Origin: Macrosoma leucophasiata
Lineage: Eukaryota > Arthropoda > Insecta > Lepidoptera > Hedylidae
DNA length: 64,000 bases
Direction: 5' to 3'
NCBI GenBank assembly: GCA_036365455.1
Contig: JAWQUS010000007.1
Location: 16,694,001-16,758,000, forward strand
The notes below the pieces were generated by a model that worked only from the letters and a program-made list of their open reading frames with translations, had not been told where the DNA came from and did no database searches. The position numbers were made by a program, and so were the translations under genes. Below, piece after piece: positions 20,686 to 32,227 of the stretch (the first letter of the stretch is position 1; every line of letters begins with the position of its first letter).

Positions 20686-20884
20686 ACTAGCTGTTGCTCG
20701 CGGCTTCGTCCGCGTGGATGTCGTCTTATAAATATCGAAGTAGCCTTAGTAGTAGTTCTTTCTCAAAGTCAGCTCTATCTCTGTACCAAATTTCAATAAA
20801 ATCGGTTCAGTCGTTTGGACGTGAAAAGGTAACAGACAGACAGACAGACAGAGTTACTTTCGCATTTATAATATTAGTAGGGAA
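20686..20884 (+). repeat. Short family D-type element
   Basis: Starts ACTAGCTGTTGCTCGCGGCT, continues with CTCTATCTCTGTACCAAATT and ATAAAATCGGTTCAGTCGTT, then (CAGA)n and ends TTCGCATTTATAATATTAGT. This is a very common lepidopteran short repeat. The same layout is at 60591-60764. Confidence 0.65.
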
Positions 20885-20914
20885 GAAGGGATGAATCACA
20901 CGGTAAATAGTATT

Positions 20915-20985
20915 AATGACGGTTGGTTGAAAAAAACCCTACTATTAACCATAATAGTAGGGTTTTTTTTTAACCAACCGTCATT
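20915..20985. repeat. Long near-perfect hairpin (33-34 bp arms, 4-nt loop)
   Basis: Left arm 20915-20947 starts AATGACGGTTGGTTGAAAAA and the right arm 20952-20985 is its reverse complement except for one G:T pair and one extra T. The loop is ACCA. It lies 31 bases after a repeat element and has no second copy here. It could be a small-RNA precursor or a minimal fold-back element. Confidence 0.85.
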
Positions 20986-21087
20986 CAAGTATGTATTTTT
21001 TTTGACAATTAATTTGAAAATTCGTTTTAATACAGTTATTATATACAGTTTATATTGATGGTAAATTAATACTTCCTATATATACTT

Positions 21088-21232
21088 ACTAGCTGTGCCC
21101 GCGACTTCGCCCGCGTCAGAATTTAACTCCAAGTTTATTTATTTGTATGTATGTATAGAGTATAGATATAGGCTTTAACATAAAAACTAGATCTCAATAC
21201 AGATGATCCTGTGCCGGAATTTACAGGGTCAT
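21088..21232. repeat. Family D head fragment followed by SINE-X fragment
   Basis: 21088-21170 has ACTAGCTGTGCCCGCGACTT and then a short TTTATTTGTATGTATGTATA end. 21172-21232 has ATACAGATGATCCTGTGCCG and GGAATTTACAGGGTCATACA, the centre of SINE-X in minus sense. Both are remnants. Confidence 0.5.
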
Positions 21233-23223
21233 ACAACATCAACGACATCTTTAAATTAAGCATGCATAGGTGTTTTTAATTCAGTTAACTTTTTTTTTAA
21301 ATATCGACTCACAATACGTGTCCTGTAATAATAATATTATATTAAGCCGCATGGAGGTATTTGTTACAAACTTCAGTCGGGTTTTAATAGTCAACAAGGG
21401 TTTCACCGTCTCATTCGGATGCGTTAATTTCTGAATAATAATATTCACCCCTCATTGCCATTCTTTTATAAACGAAACACTAACTCCCATAACGGCGTCT
21501 TGTTTGTTTATTGACAGTTGTTTGAAAACAAAACACTAACTGGAGGCAGAGCAACATTAACTGTTTTATTAAACTTCAACAGTTCGTTGCCGACGGTGGC
21601 CAAACCGTAAACTAGCTAACTCCCAGTTTAACGCATCACAACTTCCCTCCTTGTAATTACGAGGTTTGGAACAATACAATCAATCGTCAACTTTTATTTG
21701 AGTTATCTTGGAAATAAAAAAACAAGCAAACAAACGGTGGGGTTCGGATTTCGTTGAACGCAAAGTTTGAAGGTGAGCCGACGACCGTCTCCCTAATAGA
21801 GAAGAAAAATACGTTAATGTACCCTCAGATCCCGAAGACAAATAAACCGAAGCGGACACGGACGAAATAAAAGCAGGGAGGCAGTGAGATAAATAACAAT
21901 GATCTTGCGGAACGAGTCGCCAAGGCGCGCGAGACCGGCGCGGGGGCGGGCGGACCATCCCATGTCACGCTTAGTTTTTCTTATTATTAGACCGAGGTCA
22001 CGAACATTTAACAACTTTTGCATATCTAATCTGAATAATGAACGGAAACCCTCTTAAATTTCGCAATAAAACTAAAAGTAATCGCGTTACGGAAAAGAGA
22101 ATGAGCCTGCTATGATTTCGGAGTTAGTGGCTTAGTTTAACCAAAATGGAATTAGAGGTAGCCTCTGAAATAAAGCAGAATGGAAAACGATTCAATTCAA
22201 GGCAACTTTTAACTTGGGAATAGCGAGTTCCTAAAATACATTCCTGTATTTAATTTAAGCCAGTTTATAGGCAGGGACGTACCTATTTGTAGAGTGAATC
22301 TTTAGACTTTCATCAGGCATTTAAGGATCCAATTCTGAATAAATGTAACACGAACCGGGAATATAACCTGAGAACAAGTCAGGTCAAGTCCAGTAGTAGT
22401 GAACAACACTAAGCAAGAGTTACAATTGCAAATAAAAATAATATATTAGTGAGTGAAGTAAAATGTGATTTGACTTTATCTGTTGAATGAATAGAACAGT
22501 TCGTAACTTGGGTGTAGACAGGAAAAATAATATCCACCGCTTGTCCGTACCGTCAGTGCAGAGAGAATCTAACGCGGCAGGGTTGCCAGCTAATAGGATG
22601 TTTTCTTGATAATCTATCCGTATTTCAAATAACAGTGTTATCACAATATGTAAATATTTAAAATAAAAATTTACTATGAATAACTCTAGCGTAGATATGT
22701 GATTACATGAATAGCTAATTACAATAACTAATAAAATACACATAATTACACAGCTATCGAAATAGTAAATGTATACATAGAAATATTAAAATTCAACAAT
22801 AATTAACTTATTTAAAGATGTAACCCCGGACTAAGCTCTAGCAAATTATGGTATAATTAAGATAAGAGCGCTATGGGTGTGATTACGCAGCACTGGCGCG
22901 GCGAAGTGGCGTGACAAAATAACTTTTATATGAAAAATATGGGAATAACATACAATTAGTTATCTGTTTTATGCATCATAGTTTTTTGCCAATAATAACT
23001 TTCAACGAAATAATTGTACAACCTAAAAAGGAAACTGAAAAGATTGAAATAAATTGAAATAAATTAATAAGATGATAAAATTATGTAACTTCCATATTTT
23101 CAGTCGGCGCCAAACCAATCATTAATCACTAATAATGAATGAATAGATCACTAGTTAAGCATGTAATGAAATGACGAATAAAATTCATTTAGTAATGCGA
23201 TATATGTAACACAACTTCGTGTC
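21233..23223. other. No gene seen; about 2 kb unique
   Basis: Scattered short ORFs, including overlapping ones at 21680-22023 across a GC-richer patch (GCGCGAGACCGGCGCGG near 21927). None has motifs. No repeat match within the window. Confidence 0.3.
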
Positions 23224-23795
23224 TTTTTTATGTTACGATGGTGGCAAACCTGCATGAAATTCACATGGTAAGTGAATACTGCAGCTTATAGATGAGGCGT
23301 TGCCACCTATGAGGCCTAAGCCCTTTTGCCTCTGTGATAGTTATTACGGGGCGGTCCATATAGCAACACGGGCCACCGGTTGCGGCGGACCGGAGGGGAG
23401 TAGCCATATGCAGGCTTTCCCCTCTGTCAAGTACAAACCCAGGTGGGCCTTTTGCCTGTCGCCTATATGTTTAAATGTATGCGTGTATTTGTTTATGTTT
23501 TTTGTTCTAGTCAAGGTGTGAGTTTCGTAGTAATAGACGATTTTTGTAGTGTGGGTGTGTCACACGCATTTCCCCCCGCAAAAAATGACAGACTGTTTTG
23601 CATCGGTAATAAGCGTTATGGCTACTCCCCTCCGGTCCGCCGCGGCGGTCGGAGCCCCATGTTGCTCTATGGGGCGGTGACATTACCATCTAATCGGAAC
23701 ACGACAGTGTTCTTTCAACCCACATAATATAATATTAGGTAATGGGGTAATGCCTACGCCCTCGAGCGGCGAGACCCGACAACTCGATTACCATT
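23224..23795 (-). repeat. SINE-X copy split by a MITE
   Basis: Left part 23224-23356: T-run, GTGGCAAACCTGCATG, GCCTAAGCCCTTTTGCCTCT. Right part 23672-23795: CATTACCATCTAATCGGAAC, ACGACAGTGTTCTTT, GGTAATGCCTACGCCCT, matching the remaining half of the element including the head. The two halves join correctly if the intervening 315 bp are removed. Confidence 0.75.
23357..23671. mobile_element. MITE with long inverted repeats, nested in SINE-X
   Basis: The 26-bp core of the inverted repeat is perfect (23382-23407 against 23618-23643, starting GCGGCGGACCGGAGGGGAGT). Similarity extends outward to the tips (CATATAGCAACACGGG against CATAGAGCAACATGGGG) over about 50-70 bp per side. Flanks GGGCGGTC (23349-23356) and GGGCGGTG (23672-23679) look like an 8-bp target duplication with one change. 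The 8-bp size points to a hAT-type or similar transposase, but the terminal bases are not diagnostic. Non-autonomous. Confidence 0.8.
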
Positions 23796-26240
23796 AAATC
23801 TTGTTTTAATTTATTTACCTTTTCATAAGGAGGATTCATAAGGACACATTGGGTTAATCCTGCCAGACAATACATTAGTTAGTGCAGAGCTGCCTACGTC
23901 ACCGTACGCCAAAAAGTAGAGTTTTGACATGATTTTTCTCTTGAAATAGAATCCTATGCGGCCGACTTCATTGAGAACTGCATTTACATACGAAACCTGC
24001 CAAAAATAATAAAAATATCAAAAACTTAATAGGTAAGTAGTACCTGCCGCCTTTGGCGGCGTCGTGTGGCGGGTTGCTCACTTCCCTCCAAAATGGTCGA
24101 GGAGCAATGGCTGTGGCAATGGCTGTCACATGCGTCATACTCGTGAACGGGTGCTATTGGTGGTGACTGGTCTGTTCTGGTTTGCAGGAGCTACATCACA
24201 TTTAGTAGATGGCAGTTTGTTTGCATCTATGGATATATATTCACATTATTTGATTTTTCACGATAATCTGTACTAGATTTCAGCTCTCATTTAAAAGAGC
24301 TCTTACTGAGATTTTTGGGTAACGGAGTTCTTCTCAGTAGTGACTGCACTTGGAACTCTGCTAAGTGAATAACTTTGATCATGACGAATAGGCTTTTCTT
24401 TTTCTTCATTTATCATCATTGAAGGAATTGAAAAATTTTATGATTATTATGTTTTAACTAAGTAGTTTAAATTCTCATTTTTTATTTACTATTAATATAT
24501 GTTTTTGCTTTTACTATATGTAATGGTTTTTCACTCTAGGTATTTTATGATTTGTTGACGTTTTGAAAGTATCTGCAAAGATCTATTCGAAATAAAAATA
24601 TTTTCTATTCTATTCTATTCCTACGAACCTTAAGCTTACACTTAAATTTATGAAAATATTAATTCAACTAGGTAAACATATTCCGCTTTGTCAGTTTCAG
24701 TCGGACATAACTCAATTTTTTCAAGAAATAAAAGAGTTTCAGTTAAACACTCCTAACTTCGTGACAATTTAGCATTGTTTAAAAATTTAGAACCCTCTGA
24801 CAAAACTTGAATATTGTGTTACCCTTCCGCAACCCTACGCAACGAAACGGATTCCACGAAATCTTTTTGTCGACGGCGAACTGGCGGCTTGTCATAATCT
24901 TCCTTCCTCAAAACAATGTAATTTTTAATTAAAGTACTTTAAAATAATAAAAGTTATAATAGAAGCGAACAGATTCGAAGGAATTGGACGAAATGTTTAT
25001 CGCTCTAACCGGAATATTCAATCCCAAAATCCTTTCATTTTGCATCTGACATTTATGAATATTAAAATGTAATCTTCTGTTGCTGTTCCAATATTGTGGA
25101 ACCTCTCAATTTTTCATACTAACTTAAAAATCCAATTAATTGCCATTTACGGCGAAAACGGAAATCACAGTGGCATTTTCATGAGATTTTATTTATTGGT
25201 TATATTTAAACCAAAAAAAATGACGTACAGTAAAAATATGTCGTAGCTGTATTTTAGCTAAACAGATAAGTAGAAAAAAAAAATTGTGTTCCCAAATTCT
25301 CCTTTTAAATACTACTAGGACACTCGAAAAAAAACATACTTATAAGAAACGAAAAAGAAACTTAAGAGAATCTATATTTATGGAAATAAAGAAATCATTA
25401 ATTTAACAAACAAAACATGAAAAATTTGTTATTCTATTTTATTTGTTATTCTTTGCCTATTCTAAGACATAGGTACCATTGTGAAACCGTAAATTAATTT
25501 TGCGTTAACCCTGAACGCTACGCAAGGCGAAAGCGATGGAGGTAGATGGAAATAATTTTCAAACTGCTGTCAGACATACGTCTGACCGACACCACGGAAG
25601 CTGAAAAGATTTTGGTAGCTTTTTTGATGTTTTTAAATATAATTAAAGTTTAATATACACGAGATACACGTAAAAACAGTTTTTTATTATCAATCATTAA
25701 CCACCAAAGATATTTGTAGAGATATCAAATACAAACAACAAAGAGTATGAATCTGAATTGAAAAAAGCTGAACCGAAAGTACAGCGATACAATTCCTTAG
25801 CACAATAGCGTAATATAAACATTAAACAGTCTGTTTCAATTTGAAAGTTCAGGTAGCAAGCACGACCCGAAATCGGATCTGTGTTAATGAGCACATTGCA
25901 ATTAAGTCCAGCTCTAGTCCCTGCACAAGTCTACTTGCAACAGTATTACACGTAATTGTCTCAATGTGTTGTTTGTAACGTGTCCCATCTTAATTTTTAA
26001 TCTCTTTCGTTAATTTAGAAAACAAATTCGTAACTTCGTAAACAGTTCATGGAATGTTTTGGGTTTAAAGTATGTTTAACGGCTAAATTGCTTGATTTTG
26101 TAAAAAAATCAAGATTTAATTGTATTCCTAGTGTGTGGCCCAAGATGCTGTTTTTGTATTAACTCGAGCGTGTCAAATTAAGATATGGGAGATACCTTGC
26201 ACCCTGGTGGTTACCTCCACTAAATCTAAAGTTTGTAGAG
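23796..26240. other. No gene seen; GC-richer patch at 24040-24200
   Basis: The patch begins with the small hairpin GCCGCCTTTGGCGGC and has a 70-codon ORF without motifs. The rest is AT-rich, with unique text and poly(A)/poly(T) runs. Near 26235-26252, CCGCCGGGTCAGCTAGT is a stub of a family F end. Confidence 0.3.
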
Positions 26241-26264
26241 AGCCGCCGGGTCAGCTAGTCTTTT

Positions 26265-26513
26265 ATATCCATATATATAAAAATCAATTACTGTTCGTTA
26301 GTTTCGCTAAAAATCGAGAACAGCTGGACCAAATTGGCTAATTTTGGTTTTGAATGATTTCTGGAAGCCCAGGGAAGGTTTAAAAGGTGAAGAAATTGAA
26401 GGGGAATAGTAAAAACCGCATTTTCATTTTCCCATACAAATAGTCCGTATCTATCAAACCTTTGATACATTATTTCATTCTGAGGCAATACGAAGTTTGC
26501 CGGGTCAACTAGT
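26265..26513 (+). repeat. Family F element
   Basis: TATATATAAAAATCAATTAC, GTTCGTTAGTTTCGCTAAAA, AATTTTGGTTTTGAATGATT, CCCAGGGAAGGTTTAAAAGG, CATTTTCATTTTCCCATACA, and an end of ACGAAGTTTGCCGGGTCAAC. The 45860-46110 copy is in the same direction and 30727-30967 is inverted. About 250 bp, non-coding. Confidence 0.7.
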
Positions 26514-26964
26514 AGAAAGTAAAATGCAACCAAATATATTTAAACTCTTGGACGGACCTCTATGCTTTATTTAGTCTTCATTTTCGGGTACGCTATAGAG
26601 TTCATAATTAAAACAAAATAATAATTGACTATTGTAGAAGCTCCAATAAAATACAACTAAATATTAATACTTACATTATTGGACTTCAAAAGTTCAAACT
26701 ACTGAAGTGCAACGGATATTGAAAAATCCTTGAAATGAAAAGTATAATCCATAAAGAATGAGATGACCAGGTCGGTGTATGAACAAAGTGCTACAAAGTT
26801 GTGAGACGGGACTTGAACGGCTCCCTAACAAACTTTAGTGACAAATAAATTAAGATATTAACATGAAAGTGGTTCACTGACTTAGCAATTTACTTTCTCA
26901 AATCTTTTCCGAGTGACTAAGATTACGCCAGTCCAGTCTAAAATTTAGTGATTTAATTCTAAAT
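26514..26964. other. No gene seen
   Basis: AT-rich unique sequence. Confidence 0.25.
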
Positions 26965-27560
26965 GAAAATAAAATAAATAAATAAAAATATGTTTATTTA
27001 GGAACATTACAACCGTTGTGTACAATTTTTATAAAAACGATGAATATCTGCAAAAGTTGGAAACTGTGTCGCAGTTACCATCGCCCACCTCGAAACATTG
27101 GGTTCTGATTTTACACAATAGACTAAATTTAAATTTCTAACTAGACTAAGCTACAAAAAAAAGAACAACTTATACTAGATTTTTGAAAAATATTAAAAAT
27201 TATATAATAAAAGTGTATGTGAATGTGTGTGTGTGTGTGTGTGTGTGTGTGAGAGTGTTTGTGTTATTGTGTTGAGTAATTAAACTATTGGTTTCAAAAG
27301 GCGTTCTGTGTCTTTGTGAGTTAAAGTAAGAAGCCAGTCTTTGCATTTCTGTTTTAATTTCTGCAGAGGAAGAGAATAAATTTGTAGTTCTTTATTTATT
27401 TTATTATAAAGCAAAGGACTAGCGTGAAAATAGTGTCGACTAGCTAGGGATGTACGATGTGGTTCAGTACGATAAACTTTGTCTGATCTTCGTTTATTAG
27501 AAGTAAAATCAGGGTTATAGGCTCTTCTTAAAATTAACTTTATTATTATCAATACGGGGT
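26965..27560 (-). mobile_element. Non-LTR retrotransposon 3' end, minus strand
   Basis: The minus ORF 27280-27552 (90 codons) includes YNPDFTSNKRRSDKVYRTEP and ASPLLYNKINKELQIYSLPL, the pattern seen at the C-terminus of Jockey/CR1-type reverse transcriptases after the RT domain. Downstream is an untranslated stretch with a TG microsatellite, AATAAACATATTTTTATTTA and an AT-rich tail. Only the last part of the element remains; no catalytic motif is present. Family assignment is by resemblance only. Confidence 0.6.
27216..27252. repeat. (TG)n microsatellite
   Basis: A run of alternating TG with one interrupting AA near its start, lying in the presumed 3' untranslated part of the LINE fragment. 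Confidence 0.95.
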
Positions 27561-27734
27561 CGGTTATAACATAGGTATAACTGGTGAGTTCATTTTACAC
27601 GTATTTTAACTTGTGGTGTAGTTAGCGAGATGGAGGTGTTTAACGCTGTTGTTTTCCGGTTAGATGGATCCAATATTTTCGGGCTGTTTTCCTATGTTAC
27701 TTATATTAACCGACTTCATAAAATTTAAACCGAC

Positions 27735-28742
27735 TTCATTGATACGCATTTTTAAATATTGGTACCAAAATCAGGTCAATGTTGTTCGGTGGTCAGGTGC
27801 TCACTCGTCTCCGTATATGTTGCAATGTGGGGTAAGGCAAGGGGGGATCAGTTCATCCTTGCTTTTTAACCTGTATAATATATAAACGCGCTCCTTGAGA
27901 AGCTCAGCAGCACGCATGTCGGATGTCATATTGGAGGAATTTGCCTGAATAATATTAGTTACGCTGATGACATGGTGCTGCTGAGTGCCTCTGTGTGTGG
28001 GTTAACGAAGCTGCTTGGCATTTGTGAAAAATATGCTGACGCTCATGGATTAGTGTATAACGTGAAAAAGAGTGAATGTATGGTTTTTCAGGCCCGGGGA
28101 AGATGTCTTGATGATATACCAGCTATCAAACTCAATGGATATCCTCTAAAAAGAGCAAACAAATTTAAATATCTCGGTCATTTCGTGACCTCGGACCTGA
28201 AAGACGATCTAGATATAGAGAGGGAGCGTAGGGCGCTTTCTGTTCGTGCGAACATGATAGCCCGCAGATTCGCTCGCTGTTCGAGGGATGTCAAAATCTC
28301 GTTGTTTCGAGCATTTTGTACATCCTTCTACACGAGCAGTCTGTGGGTGAATTATTCTCAAAGACAGTACAGCGCACTGCGTGTCCAATACACAATGCAT
28401 TTAGGGTGCTGCTGGGACTGCCTCGCTTCTGTAGCGCCTCGGAGATGTTCGCCGAAGCGCGTGTGGATTGTTTTTATGCAACCATGCGCAAGCGCTGCAC
28501 ATCCCTAGTGCGTAGGGTGCGCGCCAGTCGCAGCATCATCCTAAGTGCATTTGCAGAACGCTTTGACTGTCAGTATCTGAACCACTGTAACATGGTTCAT
28601 GTACTGACTAATATTTAATATTTTATATAATGTATTTTTATTAATAATGAATTGTTTTATTTATTTTATTTTATTAATTATTATTTGTTATTGTAATGTA
28701 CTATGATCCATGATGGTCGAACAATAAATGAATTGAATTGAA
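27735..28742 (+). mobile_element. 5'-truncated non-LTR retrotransposon (RT domain part)
   Basis: Reverse transcriptase would copy the element's RNA at a nicked target. Visible motifs: LQCGVRQGGISSSLLFNLY (27820-27875 region, RT block with the QGG turn) and, after a frame change near 27880, ISYADDMVLLS with the catalytic YADD at about 27960-27971. The frame continues through KYADAHGLVYNVKKSECMVF and FKYLGHFVTSDL, then shifts near 28392 into LLGLPRFCSASEMFAEARVD and CFYATMRKRC, and stops at 28618. The 3' part ends with TTGAATTGAATAAA near 28742, a short repeat tail. Two frameshifts and lack of the 5' half make it dead. Typical of lepidopteran LINEs; the clade is not assigned. Confidence 0.85.
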
Positions 28743-28983
28743 TAAAGAGGGGTTGTTCTATGTTCGGCTCTCTGTACTTACGTGTTTTTTTCTGTGTGTT
28801 TTTACTTTTAGGACTACCAAATTTGGATATAAATCCATTTTTTGTTTGACCATGTCAAACTTTGTTTTAATTACGTTCCTGAGGTGGTCCCATAGCCCAC
28901 CAATTTGATATCAGGTAATCGATAGCAACCTCGAAATTATTTTTAACGTATAAACGTATTACGCAAATAAATCTGCTTTTAGC
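28743..28983. other. Spacer between two LINE fragments
   Basis: AT-rich, no motif. Confidence 0.25.
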
Positions 28984-29573
28984 AGGGATGGCAGGTACAC
29001 CGCTGACATAGAGAGGAGAGTGCTTGCTAGGAATTGCGTGAATGGAGCGTTGGGTAAGCTGCTAGAATCCAAACATCTAAGCCAGCGGGCTCCAACGCTA
29101 TTAGAGCTGGGTATGCAAGAAAGAACATGAAAGTAAATTAAACGCGGTCGAGATGAGATCTTTGCGTAAGATCTGCGGTGTATCGCTCACCGATCGCGTT
29201 CGTAATGAAGGTGTAAGAAAGAAGCTTTGTTTGAAGGATAGTATCGGAGTTAAAAATGAAAAAAGGTATGCTCCGATGGTTCGGACATACTTATAGAAAG
29301 AATGTTGAATGAGCGAATGACTAAACAGTTATACAATGCGAATGTAGATGGTTCCAGAGGCGCAGCAAGACCAAGACTGATCCACCATGACCAAATAGGT
29401 CGAGTTCTGTCTGATGGTGGGGTCAAAAGTCTTAAGAATCAGCGTGCATGTATGAAGAGAATGATGAAGGTAGATGAGGTACGGGAGGTGTGGCAGGATC
29501 GGAATATCTGGCGATCCACATTTTCTGCCTACCCCGTTAGTGACCTGGCGTGAAGATACATACATACATGCAA
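28984..29573 (+). mobile_element. LINE C-terminal fragment with (ATAC)n tail
   Basis: Translating in changing frames gives DIERRVLARNCVNGALGKLL, then NAVEMRSLRKICGVSLTDRV, and finally the 83-codon ORF at 29302-29553 with RGAARPRLIHHDQIGRVLSD, MKVDEVREVWQDRNIWRSTF and SAYPVSDLA. This order matches the C-terminus of a widespread insect non-LTR reverse transcriptase; an RTE-like clade is a guess. It ends GTGAAGATACATACATAC. Three further tails of the same type lie at 5699, 10010 and 47450. Confidence 0.8.
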
Positions 29574-29589
29574 ATAAATGCAAATCAAT

Positions 29590-29745
29590 GATCCATATAT
29601 GGGTTAGGTCACCGATTCACATATATTATTTGTACCAAATTTCAGTTCAATGGATCAGTCAGTGCTATTGAAGCAAAATGGTAAACGGACGTACAGACAA
29701 ACGAGTGATCCTATAAGGATTCCGTTTTGTCCATGTGTTGTTATT
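29590..29745 (+). repeat. Repeat remnant of the accept-sequence/CAGA type
   Basis: TTGTACCAAATTTCAGTTCA, ACGTACAGACAAACGAGTGA and CCTATAAGGATTCCGTTTTG resemble the ends of common lepidopteran repeats, similar to 57090-57237. Non-coding. Confidence 0.4.
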
Positions 29746-29792
29746 GTCTAGGGTTAAACTGTTTAAATAGGTATCAACTCGTTTATTCTTTT

Positions 29793-29912
29793 TATACGCT
29801 TACACTTACAGCCCCACACTAGGTATAAACTTGTGGTGTGAGTGTCGTTGTTCATACAGACACCCAGACCCGAATTATCCGTTGATCCTCGGTTCAAACG
29901 GTAGTCACATAC
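29793..29912 (-). repeat. tRNA-derived SINE, degraded copy
   Basis: Body text ACAGCCCCACACTAGGTATA, AACTTGTGGTGTGAGTG and CACCCAGACCCGAAT matches the intact copy at 52623-52823 closely. The tRNA-like head is only traceable (TCAAACGGTAGTCACATACT). It directly abuts element H. Confidence 0.6.
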
Positions 29913-29918
29913 TACTGT

Positions 29919-30094
29919 CAGAGAATATGTAATAATACTACGTATAGAATGGACACTTCGACGTCCCGCCCGATTTCCCCGCATCACCCAACCTCCTCCC
30001 TTCTTATGGGCGACGGTTGGTATTTTCTACGTGCTACGCACTCAGGTGCACGTGTAAATACACGTCACTGATTGATGTCTATGTAATAGAGACC
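29919..30094 (-). mobile_element. Element H, copy 2 with full terminus
   Basis: Inverted relative to copy 1 at 13498-13665. It starts CAGAGAATATGTAATAATAC, then TAGAATGGACACTTCGACGT, TTCCCCGCATCACCC, GGCGACGGTTGGTATTTTC, CGTGTAAATACACGT and ends ATGTAATAGAGACC. The first 16-24 bases occur alone at 40441, 43891 and 57356. Like copy 1 it has a hairpin beyond its GAGACC end (30152-30195). Confidence 0.6.
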
Positions 30095-30151
30095 AAAATA
30101 AGCGTTTGTATGGAATTTTGGCGGTGTGTCCGCGGTGACACCGAACGACGA

Positions 30152-30195
30152 AACGAACGAACTGGTCCAGTGGTACTGGACCAATTCGTTCGTTA
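30152..30195. repeat. 19-bp inverted repeat
   Basis: AACGAACGAACTGGTCCAG and CTGGACCAATTCGTTCGTT pair with one mismatch around a short loop. Located 58 bases past element H. Confidence 0.75.
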
Positions 30196-30507
30196 AAATT
30201 CAATTTTTCATAGTGTATCCAATATTTACGAACATTTCATAATATATTTTCCATTTGGAGTCGCAACGCTAGGTCCGTGGGGTCCAAGAGCTCATCTTTT
30301 ATTTAAAGATATTTCGAAACGTTTGGTCAACGGTTTAAGTTATCAGAGGGCTATTCCATACTTTGCTCAAAGAATTAACGTTGCCATTCAACGTGGGTAC
30401 GCGCAAGTCTTCTGGGTATATGACATACCGCAGGTGGAGAGCGACGTGGGGTTCTTCGATGCATGTATATCAATATGTAGGAATATGTAGTAGGTATATT
30501 AATCACC

Positions 30508-30720
30508 AGCATCACGCCAGCCGAAAGACATCCACTGCTGGACGAAGCCTGCCCAAAGACGCCCACAACAGTGTTGTGCATCATTAGGGCAGGATAAGCC
30601 ATAATCGCCACTCTTGGCAGGCGGATTGATGATTGCAGTGGCGGTAGTTTTATCGCTAGACGCTGCTTGCTACCTGTCCCGCGTTGTTATTGTTGACTTC
30701 TGTCCAATTGGAATTTTATA
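30508..30720 (+). repeat. Family B repeat, copy 1
   Basis: Family B is defined here by CCGAAAGACATCCACTGCTG, GACGAAGCCTGCCCAAAGAC, CCACAACAGTGTTGTGC, GCGGATTGATGATTGCAGTG, GCGGTAGTTTTATCGCTAGA and CCCGCGTTGTTAT. Copies lie at 37783, 49577, 56562 and 60300 (minus). About 210 bp, non-coding, a short interspersed repeat of unknown origin. Confidence 0.65.
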
Positions 30721-30726
30721 AATAAT

Positions 30727-30967
30727 CAGCTGACCCGGCAAACTTCGTAAATATTGCCTTACAATGAAATAATGTGTCAAAGGTTTGATAGATACGGACT
30801 ATTTGTAAGGAAAATTGAAATTGTGGTTTTTACTATTTTCCTTCAATTTCTTCATATTTTCATACCTTCCCTGGAATCATTCAAAACCAAAATTTGCTAA
30901 ATCGGTCCAGCCGTTCTCGAGTTTTAGTGAGACGAACGAACAGCAATTGATTTTTATATATATAGAT
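30727..30967 (-). repeat. Family F element, inverted copy
   Basis: Starts CAGCTGACCCGGCAAACTTC and ends AACAGCAATTGATTTTTATA, mirroring 26265-26513 throughout, including GTTTTTACTATTTTCCTTCA and CCTTCCCTGGAATCATTCAA. Confidence 0.7.
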
Positions 30968-32227
30968 GTAGGCGGTTAATTACGTGTATGTCGTAGTAAT
31001 AACTACACTAACCTACTACACCTAACTTGTACTTATTAATTTCATTCTCAATAAACTTGTGTTTCAAAATTCCTAACCTGACTTTGAATTTTAATATAAA
31101 TATCCCTTTATTCTTGCACTGCCCTTACAATAATTTCCTTTAATATTTGCCTTACTTTTTGTTCATAACATGTCTAAGCCGCGTCAACCAAACTTTGCAG
31201 GTTAAATTTGTTCGCGTCCCTCTTTCAAACTTTATTTGATAACATTTTTCCTATTATTCCACATATGAGTTAACTTCCTCCTTTTATAAAGCATGAGTGA
31301 CATTTATTACAAAATGCAATTATAATCAAATGTAAAAATGTAAGGTTCGCGTGTCTCCAATTTATGTTCACAGCTTTTGTTATTTGTGCAAGCAAAACCA
31401 TTTGCCATAATTTGCATGAAGTAATTTTCTCAAACTGTAGCTCTTTATCTACGTACCTGGGTAATACCTTTTTACCGTATTTTTTTTTATTCTCTCTTGG
31501 GTTATGTGACAAAAAGTAGCCTTTCTAAGGGTTCCAACTACCTCTATGGAACATTTAATAATAATTGGTTTAGCGGTTTGGTCGTGAAAGAGTAACAAAC
31601 ACACAGATAAAGTAACATTTATAATAATAAAAAGTTAAGTAGATATTATAATACCTACATCAAATCAAATCACACTGTTGGATAATAAATAATACCTCAT
31701 ACTTATTTCACCAAAAAACCTTTATCAGATGAATACAAAATGCACAGCTATGAAAATTATAATAAATTACTTAACGCGACGTATTTTAACCAATTTACTC
31801 TCAGGTTTTCAGCGCACTCTCTAGAGGTTACCGTCGCTAAAAGTCGCGGGATTTGAGCCCTCGGTTCTTTCACCATATAAACCGGTTAACCGGCAATTGC
31901 TAATTGAATTTTTATTAAGTTTTCAGCCATATAGCAACTCGAGGGTTGATCATAAAAGTTAGACCGCAATATCACTACACTAGTGATATTAGATTCGCGT
32001 CCCCGGCGGCCACAGAGTCTGTCGCCACGAAGTCCACCCTTCTCTCACACCATGCTACAACCCATAAGGTAATGAATTAGACCGCGGCCTGCGTATCTAT
32101 GTGACCTATAAAAAATTAGGACGCAATTATTGACTTCACATGCCTCGTTGCTGATAGAGATGTATATCTAGGCACATCTGATGTTTATTCATGATGGACG
32201 CTTCGGTGTGATACATATAGTTTATTG
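30968..32227. other. Mostly unique; repeat remnant at 31520-31632
   Basis: The remnant reads GGGTTCCAACTACCTCTATG, GGTTTAGCGGTTTGGTCGTG, AAGAGTAACAAACACACAGA and TTTATAATAATA, the 3' half of a family D-type repeat. A 10-bp palindrome, AATATCACTA/TAGTGATATT, lies near 31968. No gene. Confidence 0.35.

Noticed and set aside
20915..20985. Rho-independent terminator
   Set aside because: A bacterial-style terminator makes no sense in this eukaryotic context, and the T-run is inside the stem rather than after it.
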